Assembly: GCF_003589925.1 (NCBI RefSeq)
Contig: NZ_CP032382.1
Coordinates: forward strand, 3,720,001-3,784,000
Reading direction: 5' to 3'
Origin: Chryseolinea soli
GTDB lineage: Bacteria; Bacteroidota; Bacteroidia; Cytophagales; Cyclobacteriaceae
Length of the DNA: 64,000 nt
Part shown: positions 44,369-54,200 of the stretch, piece by piece
How the letters are laid out: every line of letters begins with the position of its first letter
Numbering within the stretch: the first letter of the stretch is position 1
Made by a program: the position numbers and the translations under genes
The notes under the pieces: model-generated
The model's input: the letters and a program-made list of their open reading frames with translations, nothing else
Database searches by the model: none
Told to the model about the DNA's origin: nothing

Positions 44369-44881
44369 ATGGAATTGTTAAAAAGAATAAAGGACCGGAC
44401 TCCAGAATATGATGCAATTTATGAGTCTTTGATTTCTAAGTTCACGGTTCTTCAGGGCGGACGTGCTGGAACGGCGGGAGAAGCCAGTACCTGGGAGCAG
44501 GGTAAATATTTTTTTACCAAATATGAAATCTACATGTACGCCACATTACTGGGTCTAAAACGCAACTACCGGATTCCGCTGAGTCCCGATGGGCAACGGG
44601 AGAAATTCATCGCAATAAACGCCTGGCACCCACAAGATTTGGCCGACTATGTTGTAATGGGAGTCCTCTCAAAAGCGAGAATTGATTTCAATAAATTGGA
44701 GGAAAGAGAGGAGAAAGAAATTGAACGGGAAATTCTAAACATCCGTAAACTTATGGAAGAGTATGCGAATGGTGGTTTCGATATGATTCGGTCGAAGATT
44801 GAAACCGAACCAACATTTTTTGATAATAACGATAACTGCTTCATCGATATGCTAGAAGATAACCACTTAAATGGAAATTGA
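44369..44881 (+). CDS. Unrecognised 170-aa protein of the phosphorothioation-linked operon
   Basis: I do not recognise the family. The protein is soluble, with a central conserved-looking block (FFTKYEIYMYATLLGLKRNY, then HPQDLADYVVMGVLSKARID) and a charged helical stretch of Glu and Arg residues (about 108-130). The tail is acidic. It does not resemble DndE, which has a ribbon-helix-helix-like fold and different sequence. It begins two bases after the SMC-like ATPase stop codon and ends 23 bp before sspA, so it probably works with the ATPase as a partner or loader. Confidence 0.75.
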   Translation: MELLKRIKDRTPEYDAIYESLISKFTVLQGGRAGTAGEASTWEQGKYFFTKYEIYMYATLLGLKRNYRIPLSPDGQREKFIAINAWHPQDLADYVVMGVLSKARIDFNKLEEREEKEIEREILNIRKLMEEYANGGFDMIRSKIETEPTFFDNNDNCFIDMLEDNHLNGN

Positions 44882-44904
44882 TTTTATAATAAACAGCTAG
44901 GTGT

Positions 44905-46056
44905 TTGAAACGGCAAGACATAATATATTTGGATAACAACTCCACGACACCAGTCGACCCTCGCGTATTGGAAAGCATGTGGCCTATTTTAAAGGAATGG
45001 TACGGCAATCCGGCTAGCACTCATAACTTTGGCCATGCAATAAATAAATTTATTAAGCAGTCACGCTCCAACGTGGCTAAATTGCTCAACTGCAGCTCCT
45101 CTGACATTATATTTACTTCTGGGGCAACAGAAAGCATTAATCTTGCCTTAAAAGGATATGCCCTTGCTAATCAATCCAAGGGAAATCACATTGTAACCCT
45201 GAAGACTGAGCACAAAGCGGTGCTGGATACTTGTGAGTACCTCGAGTCAATAGGATTTGATGTAACTTACTTAGACGTTAAAGAGGACGGGCTTTTAAGT
45301 GTGAACGATCTTCAGCGAGCCCTTCGTCCGGAAACACTTCTGGTAAGTATTATGCTGGCAAACAATGAAACGGGTGTTATACAACCCATGTCAGAAATTG
45401 CGGACGTCGTGCATCGACATGGTAGTTTACTGTTTTGTGATGCCACTCAAGCAGTTGGAAAAACTTACGTTGATGTACGGAGTTTGTCGGTTGACATGTT
45501 AGCGTTTTCAGGTCACAAATTTTATGCCCCAAAGGGTGTCGGAGGGCTGTTCGTTCGTGACTTAAAAAGGAAGCGAATTAAGCTTCAGCCTATCCTGCAC
45601 GGAGGTGGGCACGAGGATGGACTTCGCAGCGGTACGCTCAATGTTCCTGGCATCTTTGGTCTTGGAGTGGCTTGTGACCTTGCGTTTGAAGAGATTCATG
45701 CCGATGTCCAAAGAATAAAAGATCTCCGAGACCGGCTTGAAAACGAACTTCTTACAATCCAAGGAGCATTTGTAAACGGTAGCATTTCTAGCCGTATGTA
45801 CAATGTGACAAATATCTGTTTCCCTTCCCATGACGCTGATCATTTGATTGGAAGGATGCCGAATATTTCTGTGTCTAACGGCTCAGCTTGCACTGCATCA
45901 CTAATCGAGCCATCACACGTGTTGCTGGCCATGGGACTGACGCGTGAAGACGCTATGGCTTCTATCCGGTTCTCGTTGGGCCGATTTAATACCGCTGAAG
46001 AACTACCTCATGTGATCACCAGTATCAAAAGACTGATCGAAGGAGAGGTTGCCTAG
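44905..46056 (+). CDS. sspA: Cysteine desulfurase (SspA/DndA/IscS-like)
   Basis: This PLP enzyme takes sulfur from L-cysteine and passes it on as a persulfide. In this context it supplies sulfur to DNA phosphorothioation. The 383-aa protein shows the family pattern: IYLDNNSTTPVDPRVLESM at the N-terminus, TSGATESINLALKG (PLP phosphate region), TLKTEHKAVLD, the PLP lysine in FSGHKFYAPKGVGGL and the sulfur-accepting Cys in VSNGSACTAS. The start codon is TTG at 44905, with no ATG available. It follows the 170-aa gene and converges on the minus-strand operon. The two stop codons share a CTAG tetranucleotide. Separation of the desulfurase from its sspBCD partners on the opposite strand is unusual. 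Confidence 0.9.
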   Translation: MKRQDIIYLDNNSTTPVDPRVLESMWPILKEWYGNPASTHNFGHAINKFIKQSRSNVAKLLNCSSSDIIFTSGATESINLALKGYALANQSKGNHIVTLKTEHKAVLDTCEYLESIGFDVTYLDVKEDGLLSVNDLQRALRPETLLVSIMLANNETGVIQPMSEIADVVHRHGSLLFCDATQAVGKTYVDVRSLSVDMLAFSGHKFYAPKGVGGLFVRDLKRKRIKLQPILHGGGHEDGLRSGTLNVPGIFGLGVACDLAFEEIHADVQRIKDLRDRLENELLTIQGAFVNGSISSRMYNVTNICFPSHDADHLIGRMPNISVSNGSACTASLIEPSHVLLAMGLTREDAMASIRFSLGRFNTAEELPHVITSIKRLIEGEVA

Positions 46057-46805
46057 TAATACAGTGGCAACAACTTCAGGGGGGAAAAGTCTGGGGACGT
46101 TGTAAAATGCTGTGAATTCCAATGCGAATAAATGGAACAGAAAAAAGGTCTCCAAAGCCTTTCCTGACTGTTCTTCATTATTCGAACATAGTCAGGGTCA
46201 ATGACCAACTTGGCTATGTTTTTCTGTTCGACGTAATTTTGCAAGAGGAAATCTATCCCTAACGCTGCATCCATTGGAGGATACAATAATCGAGGTGCTG
46301 GCATAATTAGGGAGATGCCGAATGCATTGCCCTTTGCCTCCATTCGGTAGCCACCGTAGGCTAGGTGGTAAAGCGGGTGAGAAAACTTCGTTATCCCATC
46401 GTCCGCGCCCTCCGAAGTTATATGCCGATCCAGGTGCCAGGCCGCGAACAATTCATCAATTATGACCCCCTCTTCATTCTCCTTTACTACGTAACCCTCT
46501 ATTTCAAAATTAAACTCGAGCTTCTCCAATGGGTTTCGCAAAATATCCTGTGAAGAAAGAACCCCGCAAATGGAAAGCGAGAGCGAAACCTGAACTTCCT
46601 CCGTTTTCCCCGGTATACACCCACTTGCGTAATCAGCTGTAAAAACAATTTTATCAAGATTGTACAACCAACGGTCACCATTTGACTTGCTAATACAAGA
46701 TTGTCCGGCGTTGTTCAACGGCGTGGTGTCTTTGCAGAGGCGATACTTTCTAAGTAGCTCAGCAAGTTTGATCAAATCGAATCCAATGGTTTTACTTTCT
46801 GACAT
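46053..46805 (-). CDS. Unrecognised 250-aa protein after the receiver-domain gene
   Basis: I do not recognise the family. The start chosen is the ATG at 46805, which overlaps the preceding gene by 14 bp. An ATG at 46823 is also open. The protein has no signal or membrane helix. It has a long beta-rich middle (LEFNFEIEGYVVKENEEGVI, AWHLDRHITSEGADD) followed by HPLYHLAYGGYRMEA and a C-terminal tryptophan-rich stretch (RLWRPFFCSIYSHWN). It is the last gene of the sspBCD operon and may be the effector of the kinase/receiver pair, which is inferred from position only. Confidence 0.72.
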   Translation of the reverse strand: MSESKTIGFDLIKLAELLRKYRLCKDTTPLNNAGQSCISKSNGDRWLYNLDKIVFTADYASGCIPGKTEEVQVSLSLSICGVLSSQDILRNPLEKLEFNFEIEGYVVKENEEGVIIDELFAAWHLDRHITSEGADDGITKFSHPLYHLAYGGYRMEAKGNAFGISLIMPAPRLLYPPMDAALGIDFLLQNYVEQKNIAKLVIDPDYVRIMKNSQERLWRPFFCSIYSHWNSQHFTTSPDFSPLKLLPLYY

Positions 46806-47931
46806 GCGATTCCTGCTTTTCAAAAATATTCTTCAAATTCTTAAAACGGTCTTTTTCAATTGCGGCGATGTCCTTCCAGATGTCGGGCTTCGAAGGCCTT
46901 AGAGCTTCATCAATAGAAACGTATTGTACTTCCTGCCAAGGAAAATTGTGGTCCTGACCTTCGATCACAAATCCATCTGAGGTGTCGATAGGAACCTTAG
47001 TGGCCTTGCAAACCACCCAAAACGAATCGCTCTTAGCTTTTCCTTGTCTTACAAGAGGCTTTAGGTTTTTAAGTCCCGTTTTCTCAGCGATCAGGGCAAC
47101 GCGATCGGCAGCCCCTAGCGTGCGTAGAGATTTTTGTTTGGAAATTTTATCCTCCCACCAAAGTTCCAGTAAAGGCATAATCCAACGCGTATTATAGCCA
47201 CTAAAAGCGCCGTTATAGATCGCGAATTCCAGTTCACCCTTTGATAACTTGCTCCAATCATCCGAAGTCATATCAATGCCAAGCCTGGCAGAAAGATAAT
47301 CTTCGTTTATCAAAAAGGTGGGCTTGCTGATCACCTTGTGTATCAGAAATCCGGCAACAATGTGCACTGGTTTATCCAAAAGTTTACGTAGATGCTCCAC
47401 AAATCTGAAATCCAATATTGATACGTCTTTTAAATTTAAGACTGGCTCAACTTGCTTTTTACTTGAATTGAGGTAGCGATAACCATCCACAAGCCATTTC
47501 AAATGGCTACGAAGTTCCTTAAACGAAAACTCGGGTTTGTGACCAATCTCGTTCTTGCTGATAGTGAAATCAAACAAATCCAGACTGGTTTGGTCTAGCG
47601 ATTTTTCAATATTCTCATTAGCCGAAATCAGAATAATTGGAAAGTCATTTTTTGGGGTGCTTTCTTTTGCAAGGGTTCTGAGTTCTTGGGCAACCGTGCT
47701 ACCTCGATACATTGCGAACTTTCCTTTCTCAAAGGCTTCCTGATTGAGTCTTAGATCGAGAATGATGCCGTCTAATCCGGGGAGATTCTTTTCCAAATCA
47801 CTCAGCAATTCCTCCCAAAGCTTTGGCTTACTAAAAGCGATCTCAATTTCACCACCATCCTGTAATCCGTTGATCGTTCCTTGCTCGATCTGACCTTGCA
47901 GGTCATCGATATATAAATACTTATAAGCCAT
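46792..47931 (-). CDS. Receiver-domain (response-regulator-like) protein with unknown C-terminal domain
   Basis: The ATG at 47931 gives 379 aa and starts directly with a receiver fold (MAYKYLYIDDLQG). A start at 48006 would add 25 residues inside the kinase gene. Receiver landmarks are Asp9/Asp10, the phosphoacceptor Asp59 in IILDLRLN, Ser103 in ILISANE and Lys126 in TISKNEI, so phosphorylation looks possible. Residues from about 170 onward form a mainly helical domain of about 200 residues that I do not recognise (LGAADRVALIAEKTGLKNL). It is not a known DNA-binding output. The gene overlaps the kinase by 11 bp and the next gene by 14 bp. Confidence 0.82.
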   Translation of the reverse strand: MAYKYLYIDDLQGQIEQGTINGLQDGGEIEIAFSKPKLWEELLSDLEKNLPGLDGIILDLRLNQEAFEKGKFAMYRGSTVAQELRTLAKESTPKNDFPIILISANENIEKSLDQTSLDLFDFTISKNEIGHKPEFSFKELRSHLKWLVDGYRYLNSSKKQVEPVLNLKDVSILDFRFVEHLRKLLDKPVHIVAGFLIHKVISKPTFLINEDYLSARLGIDMTSDDWSKLSKGELEFAIYNGAFSGYNTRWIMPLLELWWEDKISKQKSLRTLGAADRVALIAEKTGLKNLKPLVRQGKAKSDSFWVVCKATKVPIDTSDGFVIEGQDHNFPWQEVQYVSIDEALRPSKPDIWKDIAAIEKDRFKNLKNIFEKQESHVRK

Positions 47932-50173
47932 ATTCTGTCCGCTGTTTATCGGTAACCATAGCGAGTTCAATTCTGAAAGACGTGGCATATCCTTGTTCTG
48001 GCTCAATGATTTCTATTGTACCCCCATATGCCTGAACAATATCTTTGATGATCTTCAATCCAAGTCCTGTACCGGTAAGTCTCTCCTCGTCCGAAGCATC
48101 GAATGACGAGGGAACCGATGTTGTGAAAAAAGCCTCGAAGACTTTCTGTCGATTTTCAATTGGTATGCCGTCACCATTGTCCAAAAACTCGAGATAGACC
48201 TTTTTGTCGTCTTCCTTGCCAACAATGATTTTTATCTCCCCTTTTGCACCCTGCCTGCGGATCGCTTTTTTTGAATTGGTGTATAAGTTAAAAAGTATTG
48301 AGCTCCACTCTGAAGCATGCATGGGTGTTGTGATCAAGTCATAACCGAAAAAATCAACTTGAAATTCAATATCAAGTTTAGTGAGATCCGATGCGATGAT
48401 ATCTTTGAAACGTTGGATGACTCGGTCCAGTTGTTGTGGTTTCAACTCACGGCTTACATTGGCAGAAACTGTAGCATTGAAGTAAGAAGTGTAGGCTGTA
48501 AAAAGTTGGATGGTTCGTTGTAGGTTTTCCAATGATCTAATCCCGGCCGAATTAAGGTTCTGATTTCCAAGCACGCTTATGTCCCCCATGATTGAAGGGG
48601 AGAACTGTACAACCTCATGCGTGAATTCCCCAATCGTAAGGCCGAGAGCTGCAAGAACGCGAAGCATCCCTAGCTCATCAAGTAGCAATTGAAATTGCGT
48701 CTTTAAGTCCTCAACAATTTTAATGGTGTCTTCCTTGAACGTACCCGCTTCTGTTCTACTTTGAGCTGCGGAATTGAAGAAATCGTTAACGCTTTTCTCC
48801 AGGGATTCCAGCTTTTCAATAGTGGTTTTCTCGGTATCGGGAGACACCCCCACAGTCTGGGCGGCGCGAGTGATTTGGACTTCCTTTTTAATTTTTTCCA
48901 CACCATAACGTAGAGTCATTCGCGCTGCTTCCAACGCTTTATACAGAAAATCGATCAGCTCATTGTATGCTTCGTTTTCAACCAATCCTTCTCTACTCGC
49001 CGTCTCCTCAAAGAACTTTCCTTCATCGTCAAGGATCTCTACAAAACCAAATAGGTTCTTGTTTGCAAATGGGATATTGGTCCCCGACTCAAAAAAGTAG
49101 CGCTTATCAATCCTTAACCAATCGTCATTCTGTTCACCATAGGGCAGTACGCGAAATCCATTCCGATACAATCGAACGCCGCCTAATTCGTTGGACAATC
49201 TCTGAATATTGGCAAGCTCTTGTTTGGTAATGTTGACATAGTACTTTTCTCGTTGAAAAATGTAATAGTAGACTTTGAAGTGGACGTGGCTAAGATTCCT
49301 ATATTGATTCTCGGGAACCTCGCCTTCGCTATATACTTTGCTGTGGAGAATCGGGATGACGTCTTGGTCTACATCGAGACTTGCGCTTCGAACCTGACAA
49401 AATGCGTCGTGTCTACTGTCCACATAACCCTCAATTGTTGCCAATGCTTTTTCAAATAGCAACGTATTTGGATCGGCTATCACTTTCTCCTGGTCACCCT
49501 GGATTTTTACGAAGCTCACTTTAAAGGACGCATCTTGTTTAGTTGCCGTCTTAAGGCGCTTCGATCGATCCGACAGGTAATCTGGCTGTAATAATTCTGA
49601 CACATACCTGTAGACCCTTGTGATCGTTGCCTCAGACCAAGATTCTCTCAGACCATCAATGATTAATACGGTACCTTCAATTTTAATTTTATCTACTTGT
49701 TCAATGGAGTTCTTAATATCTGTAATTTCAGTGTCGATGGCATAGTCATCCCAATTGACGGTCAGCTTCAATGCTTGCGGACGGTCAAAGGTCTGGGTAA
49801 TGATCGTCAATTTGTTCCCAAGCCGTTGGGTAGCAAAACGACCAATCCCTTTTCTGCCTGCTTTGCTTCGATGAAACTTTGTCGACTTTGGATTATGGAC
49901 CTTATCTGTGGATGAAATCCGCATGAAGCCATTCTTAAGTTGCAACGGCAACATGCCAACGCCGTCATCTTCGATAACCAAAGTACCTCCTGGGGCATCC
50001 GTCTCAATAAATCGCACAACGACATCGGTAGCGTCGGCATCATAGGAATTCTTGATCAATTCGGAGAGTGCAGTCTCTGGTTTACCCACAAGTTCTCTGC
50101 CGAGTCGGTCAATTAAGCCTGAGTCGACGGAAAATGATATTTCCGCGCCAATGTCTTCTTGTTCTTCTTGCAT
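47921..50173 (-). CDS. Protein with two GHKL ATPase domains: Hsp90/MORC-like and histidine-kinase-like
   Basis: The 750-aa protein holds two separate GHKL ATP-binding modules. The N-terminal Hsp90/MORC-like domain has ELIKNSYDADA (38-48), EDDGVGM (68-74) and GRKGIGRFATQRLG (107-119). The C-terminal third looks like a histidine kinase: a possible phosphoacceptor His519 in GEFTHEVVQ, an N-box-like SILFNLYTNSKKAI, LDNGDGIP, and LTGTGLGLKIIKDIVQAYGG. There is no membrane segment, so it would sense an intracellular signal. It begins four bases after the sspD stop codon and overlaps the receiver-domain gene. I infer a cytoplasmic sensor built into the phosphorothioation operon, perhaps reading DNA modification or phage infection. 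Confidence 0.85.
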   Translation of the reverse strand: MQEEQEDIGAEISFSVDSGLIDRLGRELVGKPETALSELIKNSYDADATDVVVRFIETDAPGGTLVIEDDGVGMLPLQLKNGFMRISSTDKVHNPKSTKFHRSKAGRKGIGRFATQRLGNKLTIITQTFDRPQALKLTVNWDDYAIDTEITDIKNSIEQVDKIKIEGTVLIIDGLRESWSEATITRVYRYVSELLQPDYLSDRSKRLKTATKQDASFKVSFVKIQGDQEKVIADPNTLLFEKALATIEGYVDSRHDAFCQVRSASLDVDQDVIPILHSKVYSEGEVPENQYRNLSHVHFKVYYYIFQREKYYVNITKQELANIQRLSNELGGVRLYRNGFRVLPYGEQNDDWLRIDKRYFFESGTNIPFANKNLFGFVEILDDEGKFFEETASREGLVENEAYNELIDFLYKALEAARMTLRYGVEKIKKEVQITRAAQTVGVSPDTEKTTIEKLESLEKSVNDFFNSAAQSRTEAGTFKEDTIKIVEDLKTQFQLLLDELGMLRVLAALGLTIGEFTHEVVQFSPSIMGDISVLGNQNLNSAGIRSLENLQRTIQLFTAYTSYFNATVSANVSRELKPQQLDRVIQRFKDIIASDLTKLDIEFQVDFFGYDLITTPMHASEWSSILFNLYTNSKKAIRRQGAKGEIKIIVGKEDDKKVYLEFLDNGDGIPIENRQKVFEAFFTTSVPSSFDASDEERLTGTGLGLKIIKDIVQAYGGTIEIIEPEQGYATSFRIELAMVTDKQRTEYGL

Positions 50174-50177
50174 AGTG

Positions 50178-51281
50178 TTAGATGAAACAACTTGCGCAAC
50201 CTTCTGCCTCGGAATCCTCCAAGATATCTACCAAGAGCCCGGATGAACCTTTTTTTGTCCTTGCACTGCGTTTGATATACTCCTCTTTAATTGCAACGAT
50301 ACGCTCAGGTTGAATGAGTTCCCCTAATGAAAGGTCGTCATTCCATGTGTAGCCGTCCTTCTCGTATTCCATTGCGAGTTTGAATTTATCCGGATGCTGT
50401 TCATACAGCCAGACCCATTCGATCTTTTGTTGATAAAAACAAAAATAGCAACCCGAACGACTCCGGCAATAGCTGGACTTTTTACCGTTGACTTCGAAGT
50501 CAATTTCCTTGTAGTAACCTGGAATACCCACGCCAGAATCCTCCAATATTTTAAATACATCCTCACGAATTTGAACATCTACTTTATCGAGTAAAGGAAA
50601 AGAATCACATTTAGACAACGGATAAGCAGTACTTTGTAAAAAATTGAAGACGAGATAATTAAAGTCTGGAACACCTAGGTCAAACAATCTATCCAATTTT
50701 TTCTCTCGCGTGAAAGTCAATGATGTAGTAGATTTAAGAAGATGTTTGAATCGGTCTTGTTTACTGCTATCTATGACGCGTTCTAAGCAAGAAATCACTT
50801 CATTTAAATTCGCAGGTGCTAACAATTTGTTGATAACATCCTCGCTCCAGATATTTCTTCTAAAAGGGAAAATAGATTGGATATTGTCCTTTTTTGAAAT
50901 ATAACCTTCACGAGCCTCGTCGTGACGAATGCCAACATAAGAAATCACCGGGTCATCGCCGACAAATCTTTCGAAAACATCAAGTTTCAATGTTTTAGTA
51001 CACCACCGAAATCTTTGGGACGGTAAAAAACCACCAAGCGATTTTAGCTTATGGTCAAATGGTGCTTCGGGGCTATCCTCGAACGCCTTTAGGCGAACAA
51101 TCTTTTTTCCTAAGTACCCCTCCAGGTTTTCAACGAGGCGATAGGTCTCATCTAATTCCTTTCCAGTATCTGATGTGTAGTACTCGATATCGATATCAGG
51201 AAATTTATTTCGCATGTATATTGCCAGCGCGGCACTATCCTTGCCTCCCGATATTCCTAGTACGTGTCTTAGTTTCTTCAT
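50178..51281 (-). CDS. sspD: PAPS-reductase-like ATP pyrophosphatase of DNA phosphorothioation (SspD/DndC-like)
   Basis: It activates and transfers sulfur for phosphorothioate formation in the DNA backbone. The 367-aa protein has the PP-loop SGGKDS at 11-16 and four cysteines suited to a [4Fe-4S] cluster: Cys94 (RWCTKTLK), Cys272, Cys278 and Cys281 (CRSRSGCYFC). It also has the adenosine-binding GIRHDEAREG segment (117-126). The same residues define DndC/SspD. The stop of sspC directly abuts the start, and the kinase gene follows after four bases. Order and neighbours (DUF4007, ATPase, PAPS reductase) match sspBCD rather than dndCDE. Confidence 0.9.
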   Translation of the reverse strand: MKKLRHVLGISGGKDSAALAIYMRNKFPDIDIEYYTSDTGKELDETYRLVENLEGYLGKKIVRLKAFEDSPEAPFDHKLKSLGGFLPSQRFRWCTKTLKLDVFERFVGDDPVISYVGIRHDEAREGYISKKDNIQSIFPFRRNIWSEDVINKLLAPANLNEVISCLERVIDSSKQDRFKHLLKSTTSLTFTREKKLDRLFDLGVPDFNYLVFNFLQSTAYPLSKCDSFPLLDKVDVQIREDVFKILEDSGVGIPGYYKEIDFEVNGKKSSYCRSRSGCYFCFYQQKIEWVWLYEQHPDKFKLAMEYEKDGYTWNDDLSLGELIQPERIVAIKEEYIKRSARTKKGSSGLLVDILEDSEAEGCASCFI

Positions 51282-54200
51282 CTAACTTATAAGGTCTTGT
51301 AGAATATTGGATAACGCAGCGATGTTAACAGTCTGATCCGAACCTAATTTCTTTTTGATAATTTCTTCAATTGCGTGAATCTCCTTTTTTTTGCTCTTGG
51401 GATAGCGGATTAATTTCTTTTGTAAACCATGATTAAAGGAATTCATTTCAATTCCGAACACGTCTTCATTAACTGCATCAATATCGTCTTTAAGTAAAGA
51501 GGTTAGTGAATCCAGTTCAAGAATCATGTTTTTGAACTTATCGTAAAAGACGATTTCGTCCTCATCTTTCATCACGTCAAGATTCTTTGTAAGGATTGAC
51601 TGTGTGAGTGAGTTCAGCCAGGCATCACGGTCGCTTAACGGAGAATCAACTCGATTTATAAACGTTTTCTGATGTGGGAGACAAAGATGCTTTTTCAATT
51701 TTTTGTAACGATCCTGAAGCTTCTTTTTATAAACCTCAAAAGGAGAATCCTCGCCAATAATCTCGGTTTGAATGAATTCTTCAAATCTCAAAATAAGATT
51801 CGAATGAGCGGTACGCAATTCCCGGATTGCTTCCTGAAGTTTGGTGATATAGTTTTTCAGATCGGTTTTATTCTGTTGAAGGTCCTCAACAGAATAGCCG
51901 AGTGCGTTGGGAAAATCTTCAAAGAACGCCTTCTCCGGATCTTTGGCTTGCGCGATAGCTTCACGAACTGCGATCGTTTCGGACTTAAGTCTTTTTGTCC
52001 CACGCGAATACTCAGGGAGATTTCGATAAAAGGTGAGAAACGGTTTTATGGTCTCTATAAAGGTGTTGGTATTAATCTTTTCCTTGGAGTCTTGATTAAG
52101 GAACATTCTATAACTATTGAAAATGTCGAGCTTGACGCCTTCAATATCGAATGTCTTTAGCTCAAAATCTGAAGGCTTCTTTACAAGAAGATCGAGTACC
52201 TCCTCAGTGAGGTTAGGGATAAATCCAGATTCATTAAATAGAGCAAAATCATCTCTCTTGACAAAAAGAAACGATGCAATCCACAGATCGATAAGACCTT
52301 GTTTCAGTTTGAAAGGCTTCCGTGTCAATGGTTCTATAAATTCATTGATCGACCTTCTTGTCTTTTTTGCACTATTTAGAAAGTCAATGGAGTATTTCCA
52401 GACATGGATGAATGAGGACTTCCTGGACAATTGCACGACATGCTCACTTTCGTCTGAATACAGTTTTATGCCGTTTTGTTTGAGGAGCGTCAGGTAGATA
52501 GTCTTTTCCGCGGGGAATTTATCCTCATGGAATCCCAGGTCAGGTTGATTCCAGTTATCTACAAGGGCTGTAAAATATGACTTTCGAGCCTGAAATATAG
52601 AACTGGATATTTTATGTTTGTTTACTAGCTCGTTCTTAAATACTGGCGCACTATAGTAAATCTGGAAGCAAACTTCAGAGAGAAATTTTGAAAATACTCT
52701 TTTGCTCTGAATTTTGATGACTTTACCCTGATATATCCAAGTCACCTCTGACTTTTTTGCATATAGGTTGGTAATAATATAGTGATTAAGGAGGAGCTTT
52801 TGATGAAGAAATATTTGATTAAGCTCTTTCGTTGCAACTCGATCAGTAGCATTGTCGTCAATCACTTTTTTAGTTTTCTCGATCTCAAACAATAGGTTTT
52901 TAATTACTCGAGAGTTTTTATAGAAGACATATATAATGGCTTCTGTTTGTTCGAGGGACTTTGCAATGACGTCATCTAAAGACATTTTTTCACTAAAGAC
53001 CAAGTTGATAAATCCATCGATCTCGTCCCGTGGTGGTTCGTCAAATGGGAACTCTGTGATTTTATATTCAAACAACCGCGGCGTACCTGTCTTGTAATAG
53101 TAGGCTTTTGCGTACATTGGAGGCAACTGATAGTACCGATTCAGTAATGTAGCAACATCATTGATCTCGTCAACTCGATTTCCGGCTTCTTGCAGGGCCG
53201 AGGGAATGTCAAGATCCGTTCCTTCAAGTAAGACGAAGCGTTTGTTGTAATTTCGGTAGGCAATCAGCTTCCTTAACTTGAGGTCTTCAATTATCTTCTC
53301 CGCCGTCGGAATCTGTAGACAAATCTCACTATACCGAATAAGAAAAGTGGCATCCAATTCAGCCCCCATCACTGCAGTGATATTCAATAGTCCTATCGTT
53401 TTGACGATTTTGGAATAATATTCAATGTTGACGTCGAAAGTGCGCTCAACATTATCCAAAGTGTCCTTTATCGATGCCCAAGCAGCAAAATCGGGATTAT
53501 AGCGCGAGCTGATAAACGAATAAAAGTTATAAATAAAATAATCGTAGACGTTGGCGATATTGTAAAACAGACTACGTTTTGAATCGAATTGACTTAAGCT
53601 GGTACGGTCAGCGGATTCGAGGAATGAAAACAACGATCTCTCGTTTTGTCCGTATCGTTGTAGACACAAAGTAAGTACGTGAGCGGAGAGAATATCGAGC
53701 GGATATAGTTTATAGGCTACTTCGGAGCTGTATTGGTAATTAACCGTAAATGCGCGAGACTTTTTTAATAGAGACAATGATGATTTTATTTCGTTCTCTC
53801 GGTTTTTTGCGGTGGTCTTGACTTTCAAGTGTTCAGCGGCGAGAAAGAGTAATTGCTCAACAGGCTCATTGAATGTTAGCTCTCGAAACCGCCCTCTAAC
53901 TTTCGTCCATTCTGCCTTTTGCGTGCGGTTTAGTGCCAAGGCATACGCCTCAAAATTTTGATGCAGCGTAGTGACTAATATGATATTGTTGTCCGGATTA
54001 TTGACGAATTCAGCCAGTTGTTGGACAAAGTAGAGTTCTCGCTCTGGGAAATTTTCGGAAGCATACTCCAAGTATTTTCCAAACTCATCGATTACTATGA
54101 CAAGCAGTGGATGGTTTTTTCCAAGGTTCTTGTACTTTGCAAAAATCTCCAGAAGAATATTTTCATTTTCAAGTTTCCTAAGATCAAGGTCGAAATACCC

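Noticed and set aside
44369..44881. Assignment of the 170-aa gene as DndE
   Set aside because: Its position after a DndD-like gene is suggestive, but the sequence lacks the DndE pattern and the core genes are of the Ssp type.
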